From the NCBI RefSeq assembly GCF_023715565.1, contig NZ_JAMBOJ010000016.1, positions 20,529 to 84,528 on the forward strand: 64,000 nt of DNA. The letters run 5' to 3'. Each line of letters begins with the position of its first letter. The first letter of the stretch is position 1. Below, piece by piece: positions 17,327-25,325 of this stretch. This DNA is from Cytobacillus firmus. GTDB lineage: Bacteria > Bacillota > Bacilli > Bacillales > Cytobacillaceae. A program made the translations under genes and the position numbers. The notes under the pieces were generated by a model. It was not told the DNA's origin and searched no databases. It worked only from the letters and a program-made list of their open reading frames with translations.

Positions 17327-18572
17327 AAACAAGCTGAACAGGCTTAAGGGCCATCTTGGGACAGATAACGACAAACAGCCTTCATCCGTCCAAAAACAGC
17401 AGGAGAATAAGACCGATGTTCCTTTCAGAGAAGTATGGGCTAATGAAGGGGTTTATCCATATTATTTTGAAGACTCTTACTGTCTTGTAAGAGAAAAGGA
17501 ATACAGCCTTGATTACAGGCATGGAATCTATTCTTTTGGGCAGTTTACTGCAGCGGTGGATGCCTGGAATTCTTCCAGCTTAAGGCATCCGCTGTCTGCT
17601 TCCGGTCACGGGCCTGAAAATCTTTTCTTTTTTGATACAGAGACAACCGGATTGGGCGGAGGGACTGGCAATACTATTTTCCTTCTTGGCCAAGCCAGCC
17701 TGCAGGGAAGCAAAATAAAGCTGAAACAGCATATTCTTCCTCAGCCGGGTGCTGAGATAGCTTTATATAAAAGTTTTCTGGAAAGCATTGATTATTCAAC
17801 AATGGTCACATATAACGGGAAAGCTTTCGACTGGCCGCAGGTTAAAACGAGACATACCCTGTTAAGGGAGCATGTTCCAAAACTGCCGCCCTTTGGACAT
17901 TTTGATTTATATCATGCTGCAAGGAGAATGTGGAAGCATAAGCTTGAAAGAATAAAGCTTGCTGCAGTGGAGAAGGATGTTCTGGGGATTGAAAGAAAAG
18001 ACGATATTCCAGGGTTTCTGGCACCAATGATTTATTTTGATTTTATTGAAAGAAAAGATCCTGAAGGCATGCTGGGAATCATAAAGCATAATGAAATTGA
18101 TATCCTATCCCTGATCAGCCTGTATACACATCTTTCTTTCCAGATACTGCAGCTCGATGAAAAACAGACTTCCCGTGAGGTTTATGAAGTAGGAAGGTGG
18201 CTGTCAACACTGGGTGAATCTTCAGAGGCAGCAATTGCCTTCAATAAAATATCTGAAGGAGAGTCTTCTGAAGCTTTGGATGCCAGGTTTGCATTAGCTT
18301 TTGAGCATAAAAAACATAAAAATTGGGATGAGGCAGCGAAACTATGGAAGGATAGTGCTGAAAAAGGCTTGATCAATATGAAGGTAATATCCTGTGTTGA
18401 ACTGGCCAAGATCTATGAGCATCGATTAAAGGATATTGACCAGGCATTAAAATACTCGAAAAAAGCGTTAAACCTGCTGGAGGCAGATACCGGAACAGAA
18501 AAGCTGAAAATAAAACAGGAAGATCTACACCGGCGGATTGTACGGCTTGAACGAAAATTTAATCAGGCTTAA
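17316..18572 (+). CDS. mrfB: Exonuclease MrfB (YprB), ribonuclease H-like DEDDh fold
   Basis: 418 residues. The exonuclease domain starts with FFFDTETTGLGGG (first Asp and Glu of DEDDh), continues with TYNGKAFDWPQVKTRH and closes with KHNEIDILSLISLY, carrying the His/Asp. The C-terminal 130 residues are helical TPR-like repeats. TTG 17316 is chosen because AGGTGAT precedes it and the protein then begins MSIKNKLNRLK, as in B. subtilis YprB (MSLKGKLQRMK); it overlaps the mrfA stop by 11 bases. Partner of MrfA in DNA damage repair. Confidence 0.92.
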   Translation: MSIKNKLNRLKGHLGTDNDKQPSSVQKQQENKTDVPFREVWANEGVYPYYFEDSYCLVREKEYSLDYRHGIYSFGQFTAAVDAWNSSSLRHPLSASGHGPENLFFFDTETTGLGGGTGNTIFLLGQASLQGSKIKLKQHILPQPGAEIALYKSFLESIDYSTMVTYNGKAFDWPQVKTRHTLLREHVPKLPPFGHFDLYHAARRMWKHKLERIKLAAVEKDVLGIERKDDIPGFLAPMIYFDFIERKDPEGMLGIIKHNEIDILSLISLYTHLSFQILQLDEKQTSREVYEVGRWLSTLGESSEAAIAFNKISEGESSEALDARFALAFEHKKHKNWDEAAKLWKDSAEKGLINMKVISCVELAKIYEHRLKDIDQALKYSKKALNLLEADTGTEKLKIKQEDLHRRIVRLERKFNQA

Positions 18573-18709
18573 ATCTCTCTGTAACATAATTTTAATATAC
18601 CAGACAAAAAAATCCACTATTTCCTAGTTGTATGTACTTCTTCTAACAGTTAAAATTATAAATTGTGTGGTACTTTTTTAGGAATTTTATATAGTGAGGC
18701 TGGTATAAA

Positions 18710-18805
18710 ATGTATAAAGCAATCTTATTTTTATTCTTCCTTGTAATTTTCACTACTGCAATCGTTTTCTCCAATTTAAAAGACAGTTTCTACAGTATGC
18801 TCTAA
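18710..18805 (+). CDS. Small single-span membrane peptide (31 residues)
   Basis: ATG behind AGTGAGGC encodes 31 residues: a short polar start (MYK), a continuous hydrophobic stretch of about 18 residues (AILFLFFLVIFTTAIVF) and a charged tail (NLKDS). It is compatible with one inner-membrane helix. It stands alone between mrfB and cotD. I do not recognise a family, and an ORF this short could be fortuitous; the RBS and clean helix argue for it. Confidence 0.5.
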   Translation: MYKAILFLFFLVIFTTAIVFSNLKDSFYSML

Positions 18806-18839
18806 GGCTAGTACCTATAAAATAGGTGTTTTCATTAGT

Positions 18840-18867
18840 ACAAGATTACTCTTTCTAACATAGGTTG
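18840..18867 (+). promoter_or_regulatory. Candidate sigma-K promoter for cotD
   Basis: AC, 17 bases, then CATAGGTTG (CATANNNTA with one difference). The start point would lie about 30 bases before the cotD ATG. cotD is sigma-K/GerE controlled in B. subtilis. Confidence 0.5.
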
Positions 18868-18902
18868 TTAATGTAAAAACAATTTCGAAAGGGGATCTTC
18901 AC

Positions 18903-19280
18903 ATGTATTGCAGACCAAGACCTTCGCAGGTGATGCCTGCTGTTGTTCATCCGACAAAGTGCTGTGTAACTCATTCGTTCCAGAACATTGTGGTTCCGCA
19001 CATTCATCCTACACATCATACTCATGTAAACCACATTAACTATCAGAATCAGCACTCTTACCCGCAAACGCAGTCAAATGTTAACCAGGTGACACAATCA
19101 AATGTGAACATGGGACCGAGACCTGGTGTGGCAGGTGCATATAGCCCAGGAATGGGTCCAGGTATGGGAATGGGCCCAGGAATGGGAATGGGTCCGGGAT
19201 ATGGCGGACCTGGAACTGGCGTAGCTGGAGCATCAACTGGTATGGGTCCAAAACAAGGGCCGGGCTTTTCAGGCAGATAA
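18903..19280 (+). CDS. cotD: Inner spore coat protein CotD family
   Basis: 125 residues. The N-terminal part (CRPRPSQVMPAVVHPTKCC, then VPHIHPTHHTHVNH) matches CotD, with Cys and His residues typical of coat cross-linking. The second half is a Gly/Pro/Met tract made of repeated GPGMGM and GPGYGGPG units, longer than in B. subtilis CotD (about 75 residues). AAAGGGGAT lies before the ATG. Single gene with its own terminator and sigma-K-like promoter. Confidence 0.9.
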   Translation: MYCRPRPSQVMPAVVHPTKCCVTHSFQNIVVPHIHPTHHTHVNHINYQNQHSYPQTQSNVNQVTQSNVNMGPRPGVAGAYSPGMGPGMGMGPGMGMGPGYGGPGTGVAGASTGMGPKQGPGFSGR

Positions 19281-19282
19281 TG

Positions 19283-19312
19283 AACAAGGGCTTTTGCCCT
19301 TGTTTTATTTTT
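19283..19312 (+). terminator. cotD terminator
   Basis: AACAAGGGC / GCCCTTGTT stem with a short T loop, followed by TTTATTTTTATT. Confidence 0.85.
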
Positions 19313-19359
19313 ATTAAATGGCAGCATTCCCAGCCAGATTTCTTTAAGGAGTTTTGCAA

Positions 19360-19929
19360 TTGACAAAAGTAGCAGTTATTTCAGGGTATAAGCCTTTTGA
19401 GGTAGGGATATTTAAAAATGATGACCCTGCTGCAGGCTATATCAAAACCGCAATCAGAAAAAGCCTGCTTTCATTGCTGGATGACGGTCTCGAATGGGTA
19501 ATCATCAGCGGGCAGCTTGGTGCAGAACTTTGGGCAGCTGAAGTTGTATATGATCTTCAGCTTGAAGGTTACGAAGACCTGAAGCTTGCAGTCATTACTC
19601 CCTTTTTAGATCAGGAAGTTTCCTGGAAGGATGCCAACAAGGAATGGTATGAATCCATATTGGCTCAGGCAGATTTTGTGGATTCAGTAACAAAAAAACC
19701 ATATGAAAGCCCGCAGCAGTTCAGATTAAAAAATCATTTTTTGATCAGTAAAAGTGATGTTCTGCTGCTGTTTTATGATATGGAAAAAGAGGGAAGCCCA
19801 AAGTATCTGTATGAAACCGCAAAAAAATATCAGGAAGAAAATGAATATGATATTAGACTAATCACCTTTTATGATTTACAATTGATTATAGAAGAAGAAC
19901 AATTCTCTCAGAGAGACACATTTGAATAA
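19360..19929 (+). CDS. ypsA: YpsA, SLOG-fold protein (DUF1273)
   Basis: 189 residues, a Rossmann-like SLOG/DprA-LOG fold: [13 protein letters not shown] at the start, [14 protein letters not shown] near 55, [20 protein letters not shown], and [15 protein letters not shown]. In B. subtilis YpsA affects cell division and oxidative stress; its ligand is probably a nucleotide. TTG 19360 with AAGGAG eight bases upstream fits the family N-terminus; TTG 19354 is too close to the RBS. Next to gpsB, as in other bacilli. Confidence 0.93.
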   Translation: MTKVAVISGYKPFEVGIFKNDDPAAGYIKTAIRKSLLSLLDDGLEWVIISGQLGAELWAAEVVYDLQLEGYEDLKLAVITPFLDQEVSWKDANKEWYESILAQADFVDSVTKKPYESPQQFRLKNHFLISKSDVLLLFYDMEKEGSPKYLYETAKKYQEENEYDIRLITFYDLQLIIEEEQFSQRDTFE

Positions 19930-20009
19930 TGCTCAGATAAATTGACAAATGTACATATCTCTGGAAAAATAGTATTAATTATGATTGCCGATATACTGAG
20001 GTGAGTGTC

Positions 20010-20309
20010 ATGCTATCCGATAAAATTAAATTAACTGCAAAAGATATTTTGGAAAAAGAGTTTAAGACAGCCATGAGAGGCTACAAGCCTGAAGATGTGG
20101 ATAAGTTTTTAGATGTTGTCATTAAAGACTATGAAGCATTCCATCAGGAAATTGAAGATCTGCAGCTGGAAAATATGAAGCTGAAAAAACAGGTTGAGGA
20201 AGCTTCACGCAGACCTGCAGCACAAACTGCGGGAACAACCAATTTTGACATCCTAAAAAGATTATCAAACCTGGAAAAACACGTTTTTGGCAGTAAATTG
20301 TATGATTGA
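20010..20309 (+). CDS. gpsB: Cell division regulator GpsB
   Basis: 99 residues. An N-terminal DivIVA-like membrane-binding domain ([32 protein letters not shown]), a coiled coil (about 35-65), a variable Ala/Arg linker, and the C-terminal trimerisation motif [17 protein letters not shown]. GpsB coordinates PBP1 shuttling between septum and side wall, so it relates to PonA encoded at 1.3-3.9 kb. ATG 20010 with GAGGTGA; an in-frame GTG at 20001 overlaps that RBS and is rejected. Confidence 0.95.
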   Translation: MLSDKIKLTAKDILEKEFKTAMRGYKPEDVDKFLDVVIKDYEAFHQEIEDLQLENMKLKKQVEEASRRPAAQTAGTTNFDILKRLSNLEKHVFGSKLYD

Positions 20310-20341
20310 CAGTATTTATCGGACTTTCCAGTTTAAAACCA

Positions 20342-20370
20342 TTGCTATTCTATCACAGATTACATATAAT
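20342..20370 (+). promoter_or_regulatory. rnpB promoter
   Basis: TTGCTA, 17 bases, TATAAT; the expected start point lies a few bases before the predicted RNase P RNA 5' end. Confidence 0.7.
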
Positions 20371-20381
20371 ATTCTTTGTGA

Positions 20382-20790
20382 TCATTAATAGCGTTCGGGT
20401 AATCGCTGCAATATATTTTATATTGTAGAGGAAAGTCCATGCTCGCACAGGCTGAGATGCCTGTAGTGTTCGTGCCTAGCGAATTCATAAGCTAGGGCAG
20501 TCGGAGTTTCTTCGGCTGACGGCAGGGAAAATGCCTAAGTCCTTCGGGATATGGCATGAATACCTTGAAAGTGCCACAGTGACGTAGCCTTTTCAGAAAT
20601 GAAAAGGGTGGAACGAGGTAAACCCCGCGAGCGAGAAACCCAAATGATGGTAGGGGCACTTTCCCTGAGGAAATGAACAACGGGAAGGACAGGCAGATGC
20701 CTGTAGATAGATGATTGCCACCTGAGTACGAGACATTTGTCGCTTGCAGTACTACGGTACAAAACATGGCTTACAGAACGTTATTAGTGA
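20382..20790 (+). ncRNA. rnpB: RNase P RNA, Bacillus type (class B)
   Basis: Catalytic RNA that trims tRNA 5' leaders. Strong matches to B. subtilis rnpB: GCGTTCGGGTAATCGCTGC near the 5' end, GAGGAAAGTCCATGCTCGCA, TTGAAAGTGCCACAGTGACG, GAGCGAGAAACCCAAAT, GATAGATGATTGCC, and ACAAAACATGGCTTACAGAA at the 3' end. P1 pairs TCATTAATAGCGTT (20382) with AACGTTATTAGTGA (20777-20790). Length about 409 nt, as expected for class B. Confidence 0.95.
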
Positions 20791-20813
20791 GACAGTATGA
20801 GTGTTATAAATTC

Positions 20814-20842
20814 AAGCTCTCCTTTTTGGGAGAGCTTTTTTA
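20814..20842 (+). terminator. Terminator downstream of rnpB
   Basis: AAGCTCTCC / GGGAGAGCTT stem with a T5 loop, followed by TTTTTTATTTT. Confidence 0.88.
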
Positions 20843-20914
20843 TTTTGCTGCAGGCTGGTAAGAAATATATGCTAGTTCCAGAAAAATTGATGTTAAAAAT
20901 ATTGGTCTAATTTA

Positions 20915-21043
20915 CTGAGTTGATTGGAGTGGAGGGTGCTTGACTCCTGCGGGAAGAGAGGGAGCGGGAGACCCCGCAGGCGAAGCCGAGGAGGCTCCCG
21001 TTCCTCCCCGCGGAAAGCAAGTGCCCGCAGCGGAAATCAACGG
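20915..21043 (+). repeat. GC-rich palindromic repeat, copy A
   Basis: About 129 bp starting ACTGAGTTGATTGGAGTGGA and ending GCGGAAATCAACGG, with GC-rich internal inverted segments. The ends GTTGATT / AATCAAC are inverted repeats. Same family as copies at 27275, 38851 and 63598. It occupies the 434-base gap between rnpB and the methyltransferase gene; the rest of the gap shows nothing further. Confidence 0.85.
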
Positions 21044-21224
21044 ACTAATTCATTATTGAAACAAACTATTAGAATAAAGCAAAGCTGAGTTCAAGATGAC
21101 TAAGCAGAGGACCTGAGAGTCTCATTGCGGCTAAAGAAATAAACAGATATACTTTAAGTGTTGATTGCTATGCCCAGTTAGGGTATACATAATAGAAATA
21201 AGAATTAGGTTAGGGTGAAAATAT

Positions 21225-22364
21225 ATGTCTAAATACGATTTAATCGCCACTACGGCTATGGGCCTTGAGGCACTTGCTGCCAAAGAAGTGCGCGATCTTG
21301 GATATGAATGTGAAGTTGAAAATGGCAGAATAACATTTAAAGGCGATGAAGCTGCAATTGTCCGGTCTAATTTATGGCTGAGAACAGCAGATCGGGTTCG
21401 CATTAAAGTAGGAGAATTCAAAGCAACAAGCTTTGACGAGCTTTTTGAAAAAACAAAAGCGCTGCCGTGGGAAAGGTATATGCCGGAAAATGCCGAATTC
21501 CCAGTATCAGGTAAATCTGTAAAGTCCAAGCTTTTTTCTGTTTCCGATTGTCAGGCGATTGTCAAGAAAGCAATCGTGGAACGGATGAGAACAAAGTATA
21601 ATAAGACAGGCTGGCTTGAAGAAAATGGCCCCCTATTTAAATTAGAAGTCGCTCTCCATAAGGATGTAGCCCTTCTGACCATCGATGCCAGCGGAAGTGG
21701 CCTCCATAAACGGGGATATCGTGCAGGGCAGGGTGAAGCACCCCTGAAGGAAACACTTGCAGCTGCATTGGTTATGCTGACAAATTGGAACGCTGATAAA
21801 CCATTTGCTGATCCCTTCTGCGGATCCGGCACTATCCCGATAGAAGCAGCATTAATCGGCCAGAATATTGCACCTGGTTTTAATCGTGAATTCATTTCGG
21901 AAGGATGGTCCTGGATTCCTGAAAAAGTCTGGGAAGATGCAAGAAATGAAGCTGAAGACCTGGCAAACTATGATCAGCCACTCGATATAACAGGTGCAGA
22001 CATTGATCACAGGATGGTTAAGATAGCAGAAGAAAATGCTTTCGAAGCTGGATTGGGTGATTTGATCAACTTTAAACAAATGCAAGTGCGTGATTTTACG
22101 ACTCCTAAGGAATATGGTGTCATTGTCGGGAATCCTCCATATGGGGAGCGCCTTGGTGAAAAGGCTGCGGTACAGCGCATGTATGCTGAGATGGGAAATG
22201 CCTTTGCTCCTCTTGACACGTGGTCCATTTATATCCTGACTTCAGACGAGGAATTTGAAAATCACTATGGAAGAAAAGCAACTAAAAAAAGAAAGCTCTT
22301 CAATGGTTTTATCCGTACAGACTATTATCAGTACTGGGGCAAAAGACCGCCGAGAAATAATTAG
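21225..22364 (+). CDS. ypsC: 23S rRNA (guanine-N2) methyltransferase, RlmL/YpsC family
   Basis: 379 residues. N-terminal ferredoxin-like and THUMP RNA-binding regions (about 1-155), then a class I SAM methyltransferase: FADPFCGSGTIPIEAALIG (SAM loop) near residue 190 and the catalytic VGNPPYGERLG near 300. NPPY motifs mark N-methylation of exocyclic amines. TAGGGTGA precedes ATG 21225. Follows rnpB, as in B. subtilis. The exact target guanosine is not visible from sequence. Confidence 0.9.
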   Translation: MSKYDLIATTAMGLEALAAKEVRDLGYECEVENGRITFKGDEAAIVRSNLWLRTADRVRIKVGEFKATSFDELFEKTKALPWERYMPENAEFPVSGKSVKSKLFSVSDCQAIVKKAIVERMRTKYNKTGWLEENGPLFKLEVALHKDVALLTIDASGSGLHKRGYRAGQGEAPLKETLAAALVMLTNWNADKPFADPFCGSGTIPIEAALIGQNIAPGFNREFISEGWSWIPEKVWEDARNEAEDLANYDQPLDITGADIDHRMVKIAEENAFEAGLGDLINFKQMQVRDFTTPKEYGVIVGNPPYGERLGEKAAVQRMYAEMGNAFAPLDTWSIYILTSDEEFENHYGRKATKKRKLFNGFIRTDYYQYWGKRPPRNN

Positions 22365-22456
22365 CAGCATAAGCATAAAACCTCCTGAAACTGTATAGAA
22401 TATATCTATCTGATTCTTTTTTCAAAACATCAGAATCTATATTCTACTTCGAGAGC

Positions 22457-22524
22457 TGTCTAGCTCCAGCGCCTACCCCCTCGAGGGGATTGTCGGGGGT
22501 GGGCAAGGCGCTTGCGCTTTTCTA
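22457..22524 (+). repeat. AGCTCCAGCGCC repeat in a gene leader
   Basis: Starts TGTCTAGCTCCAGCGCC, has an internal stem (TACCCCCTCGAGGGG, GTCGGGGGTGGG) and ends GGCGCTTGCGCTTTTCTA, directly against the AAGGAGG site of the next small gene. Related copies at 5826 and 57726. Confidence 0.75.
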
Positions 22525-22537
22525 AGGAGGGGTGGCA

Positions 22538-22705
22538 ATGAAACATTCCAGCATCGATTTCCATAAAATTTCCCAGGCGCTGAATGGAACACTTGAAGCA
22601 ATACACGGAGACGGTGATCCATCAGCAGAGGCACTGGAGAGTCTTAAAAACGCACAGGACGAACTTCAGCAGGCATTGTCATTTTCTATGTCACGTTACA
22701 ACTAG
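22538..22705 (+). CDS. Small conserved-looking protein of 55 residues
   Basis: ATG seven bases after AAGGAGGGG. Sequence is helical and mildly acidic (KISQALNGTLEAIHGDGD, SLKNAQDELQQALSFSMSR). No Cys, no membrane span. I do not recognise the family. Its leader carries the AGCTCCAGCGCC repeat, and its stop lies just before a hairpin element. The good ribosome site and ordered amphipathic sequence support a real gene. Confidence 0.7.
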   Translation: MKHSSIDFHKISQALNGTLEAIHGDGDPSAEALESLKNAQDELQQALSFSMSRYN

Positions 22706-22712
22706 TCGTTTC

Positions 22713-22850
22713 TCGCAGTCTAACGGGCAGTAAGACCCCCACTTCAAGAGATAAGTGGGGGTCAAACTGCCCGTAAAGGCCCGATTGGTTCAACTAACAA
22801 TCAGTGGGGGATAAGGAAAACCCCCACTGATTGAAGTTTCACTTTATAAT
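22713..22850 (+). repeat. Double-hairpin element, copy 1
   Basis: Hairpin one: arms 22723-22744 and 22753-22774 (22 bp, two mismatches). A spacer CCCGATTGGTTCAACTAA follows. Hairpin two: CAATCAGTGGGGG (22798-22810) with CCCCCACTGATTG (22821-22833), 10-base loop. Ends AAGTTTCACTTTATAATG. An inverted, enlarged relative lies at 50785-51346. No transposase is present. It fills most of the 348-base gap before the helicase gene. Confidence 0.75.
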
Positions 22851-22853
22851 GAG

Positions 22854-22886
22854 CAGGGGGCAGCTTTAAAGCACCCCTGTTTTTTT
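22854..22886 (+). terminator. Terminator
   Basis: CAGGGG / CCCCTG stem extended by GCTTT/AAAGC, then T7. Confidence 0.7.
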
Positions 22887-22914
22887 GATAAATTTGCAGG
22901 TTTGGCGTTATATC

Positions 22915-22942
22915 TTGACAGTTACTGTATTTGAGATAAAAT
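22915..22942 (+). promoter_or_regulatory. Sigma-A promoter of the DinG-like helicase gene
   Basis: TTGACA, 16 bases, TAAAAT; leaves a leader of roughly 105 bases. Confidence 0.65.
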
Positions 22943-23053
22943 TATATGATGTTCATTTGATTATTAACATCTAATATATGAAATAATGATAGAGCTGAAT
23001 TCAGGAGCGTCTGGCTAATAGGCGCTTTAACTTTTTAATTACGGAGGGGTAGC

Positions 23054-24979
23054 ATGTCGAACCGGATGCCTTTTGCCGTATCCAAGAGCGAATCTTTTTA
23101 TGAAAAGCTAAGTGAGTGGATCGGAGATGTTTTTTACGATATATTGCCTGAAGCAGGATTTGAAATTCGGGATGAGCAAATATTTATGGCCTTTCAGCTG
23201 GAAAAAGCTTTTAAAGACAAAAGTGTTATATTTGCTGAGGCAGGTGTAGGGACTGGGAAAACGATTGTTTACCTTTTATATGCAATCAGTTATGCAAGGT
23301 ACATAAATAAACCTGCTATTATCGCCTGTGCGGATGAAACTTTAATCGAGCAGCTTGTGAAAAAAGAAGGTGATATTGCCAAGTTGGAAAAAGCTTTAGG
23401 CTTAAATATTGATGTCAGACTGGCAAAGTCACGCGATCAGTATCTATGCCTAAACAAGCTGGACAAGCTCGTAGCAAATGATGTTCATGATCACTATAAT
23501 CACATTTTTGATGATCTTCCGGACTTTGTTCAAACAGGCTCATCCATGCAAAAGTTTGAAAGATATGGTGACCGGAAAGATTACCCTGAATTGCCGGATG
23601 AGCATTGGACCAATGTCTCTTGGGATTCAATCCAGGACTGTTTCACTTGTGAGAAGCGTCACCGCTGCGGTCAAACTCTCCATAGAGAATATTACCGCAG
23701 CGCAAAAGACTTGATCATTTGCTCACATGATTTTTACATGGAACATATTTGGACCAAGGAATCGAGAAAACGGGAAGGACAGCTGCCTTTGCTTCCTGAG
23801 AGCTCTTGTGTGGTTTTTGATGAAGGACATCTGCTGGAATATGCATCCCAAAAGGCTCTGACATATCGTTTTTCCGAGCAGATTCTGGAGTCCATCCTAA
23901 CAAGGCTTATGGCGAATGATGTACGTGAAAAAACGTTAAATATTATTGAAGATGCTATTTACCAGAATGAGCATTTCTTTTTGACACTGTCCATGTCTGC
24001 TTCGGGTGATACTGGTTCTGACAAGAAAGCGATTGAAAAAACTGCAGATGTTATGAGAGAAGGACGTAAACTGCAGGACTTGATCAATACACTTGAGGAA
24101 GAATTAGTTTTTGAAAGCGAAATGTATGTCATTAATGAATATGATTTAAAAATTGTTGAAGAATATCTTGAGCAAATCTCATACTCGCTTTCATTGTTCC
24201 TCAAGGAATTAAAAGGAATCACCTGGTTTGAAGAGAATAATGGGGAAAGAACTCTGGTTATTATGCCTAGAATGGTCGAAGATATTATGCGGGAAGAAGT
24301 ATTTTCCCAGAAGAAACCGTATGTTTTTTCCTCGGCAACACTGTCTGAGAATAAGTCCTTTGATTATATGGCAACAAGCCTGGGAGTAGACGATTATCTA
24401 TCCTTTACCGTAGATTCCCCGTTTGACTATGAAGAAAATATGGTCATTCGCATGCCGGAATTTTCAGAGGGATCAGGAACTTCGAAAATGGACTACATTC
24501 TCGAACAAGTTAAAGCAACAGAAGGACGGGCTTTAGTATTATTCAACAATTCTTCTGAGCTGGCAGAATTCAAAGCATTTGTTTCTGGGAAAATAAGTGT
24601 GCCGGTCTTTTTTGAAGGGGATGCAGAGATAAGCAGCCTCGTATCAAATTTCCAAAATGATGAGCATTCAGTACTCTGCTCTGTTCATTTATGGGAAGGT
24701 CTTGATATACCGGGCAGATCCCTGGAGAATGTGCTTATTTATGGCCTCCCATTCCCTCCGCACGATCCGGTCTTTACGGCCAAAAGGGAAGGTTCGGCTG
24801 ATCCTTTCAAAGAGGTTGATCTTCCATATATGATCCTGCGGTTAAGGCAGGGGATTGGAAGATTAATTAGAACACATGAAGACAAAGGGACCGTTCATAT
24901 TCTGATGAATAAAAATGAAAATCCTGAAGTCCGCGAATTGATAAAAAAGGTTCTGCCTGCAGAGCCCGTAACAAGCTGA
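23054..24979 (+). CDS. ypvA: DinG/XPD-type DNA helicase (YpvA)
   Basis: 641 residues. Walker A AGVGTGKTIVYLL near residue 62-74, a DEGH box (VVFDEGHLLEYA) near 258, SSATLSENKSF, and the C-terminal lobe with HLWEGLDIPG and LRQGIGRLIRT. Four Cys between the motor motifs (QYLCLNK, then DCFTCEKRHRCG) are placed as in the 4Fe-4S domain of XPD/DinG helicases, so a 5'-3' iron-sulfur helicase acting in DNA repair is likely. GGAGGGG before the ATG. Single-gene unit with promoter and terminator. Confidence 0.88.
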   Translation: MSNRMPFAVSKSESFYEKLSEWIGDVFYDILPEAGFEIRDEQIFMAFQLEKAFKDKSVIFAEAGVGTGKTIVYLLYAISYARYINKPAIIACADETLIEQLVKKEGDIAKLEKALGLNIDVRLAKSRDQYLCLNKLDKLVANDVHDHYNHIFDDLPDFVQTGSSMQKFERYGDRKDYPELPDEHWTNVSWDSIQDCFTCEKRHRCGQTLHREYYRSAKDLIICSHDFYMEHIWTKESRKREGQLPLLPESSCVVFDEGHLLEYASQKALTYRFSEQILESILTRLMANDVREKTLNIIEDAIYQNEHFFLTLSMSASGDTGSDKKAIEKTADVMREGRKLQDLINTLEEELVFESEMYVINEYDLKIVEEYLEQISYSLSLFLKELKGITWFEENNGERTLVIMPRMVEDIMREEVFSQKKPYVFSSATLSENKSFDYMATSLGVDDYLSFTVDSPFDYEENMVIRMPEFSEGSGTSKMDYILEQVKATEGRALVLFNNSSELAEFKAFVSGKISVPVFFEGDAEISSLVSNFQNDEHSVLCSVHLWEGLDIPGRSLENVLIYGLPFPPHDPVFTAKREGSADPFKEVDLPYMILRLRQGIGRLIRTHEDKGTVHILMNKNENPEVRELIKKVLPAEPVTS

Positions 24980-24982
24980 ACT

Positions 24983-25012
24983 AAGGCAGTGCCCAAGCGG
25001 GCACTGCCTTCC
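24983..25012. terminator. Bidirectional terminator
   Basis: Perfect 12-bp stem AAGGCAGTGCCC / GGGCACTGCCTT, 4-base loop, between convergent ypvA and the DUF59 gene. Confidence 0.9.
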
Positions 25013-25014
25013 TT

Positions 25015-25314
25015 TTAACCTCTTAACAGCTGATTTGCTTCGGGTGTCATACGAGCAGGAGTCCAGGCAGGCTCCCAGACAAGGTTAACCTCTACATCTG
25101 AAAACAGCTCAAGTTCTTCAATGCAATATCTAACTCCACTGACTATGCTGTCATGCAACGGGCATCCAGGTGTTGTCAAAGTCATGGTAATAACCGCCTT
25201 GTCATCCTCTGGAATATTAATATCATAAATAAGACCCAAATCAACCACGTTTATATTCAATTCAGGATCCATAACTCTTTTTAGATTACTGAGGACTATT
25301 TCTTTTCGATTCAT
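25015..25314 (-). CDS. DUF59/MIP18-family Fe-S assembly factor (SufT/PaaD-like)
   Basis: 99 residues. MDPELNINVVDLGLIYDI and MTLTTPGCPLHDSI are the family signature; the Cys in TPGCP is the conserved one used in iron-sulfur maturation. RBS AGGGGGAAT. Last gene of the operon running 27026 to 25015. In this company it probably supplies or repairs a metal centre of a redox protein (inference). B. subtilis YitW is a distant relative. Confidence 0.88.
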   Translation of the reverse strand: MNRKEIVLSNLKRVMDPELNINVVDLGLIYDINIPEDDKAVITMTLTTPGCPLHDSIVSGVRYCIEELELFSDVEVNLVWEPAWTPARMTPEANQLLRG

Positions 25315-25325
25315 GGTAATTCCCC

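Noticed and set aside
22713..22850. Intact insertion sequence
   Set aside because: Only about 140 bases of hairpins, with no transposase frame.
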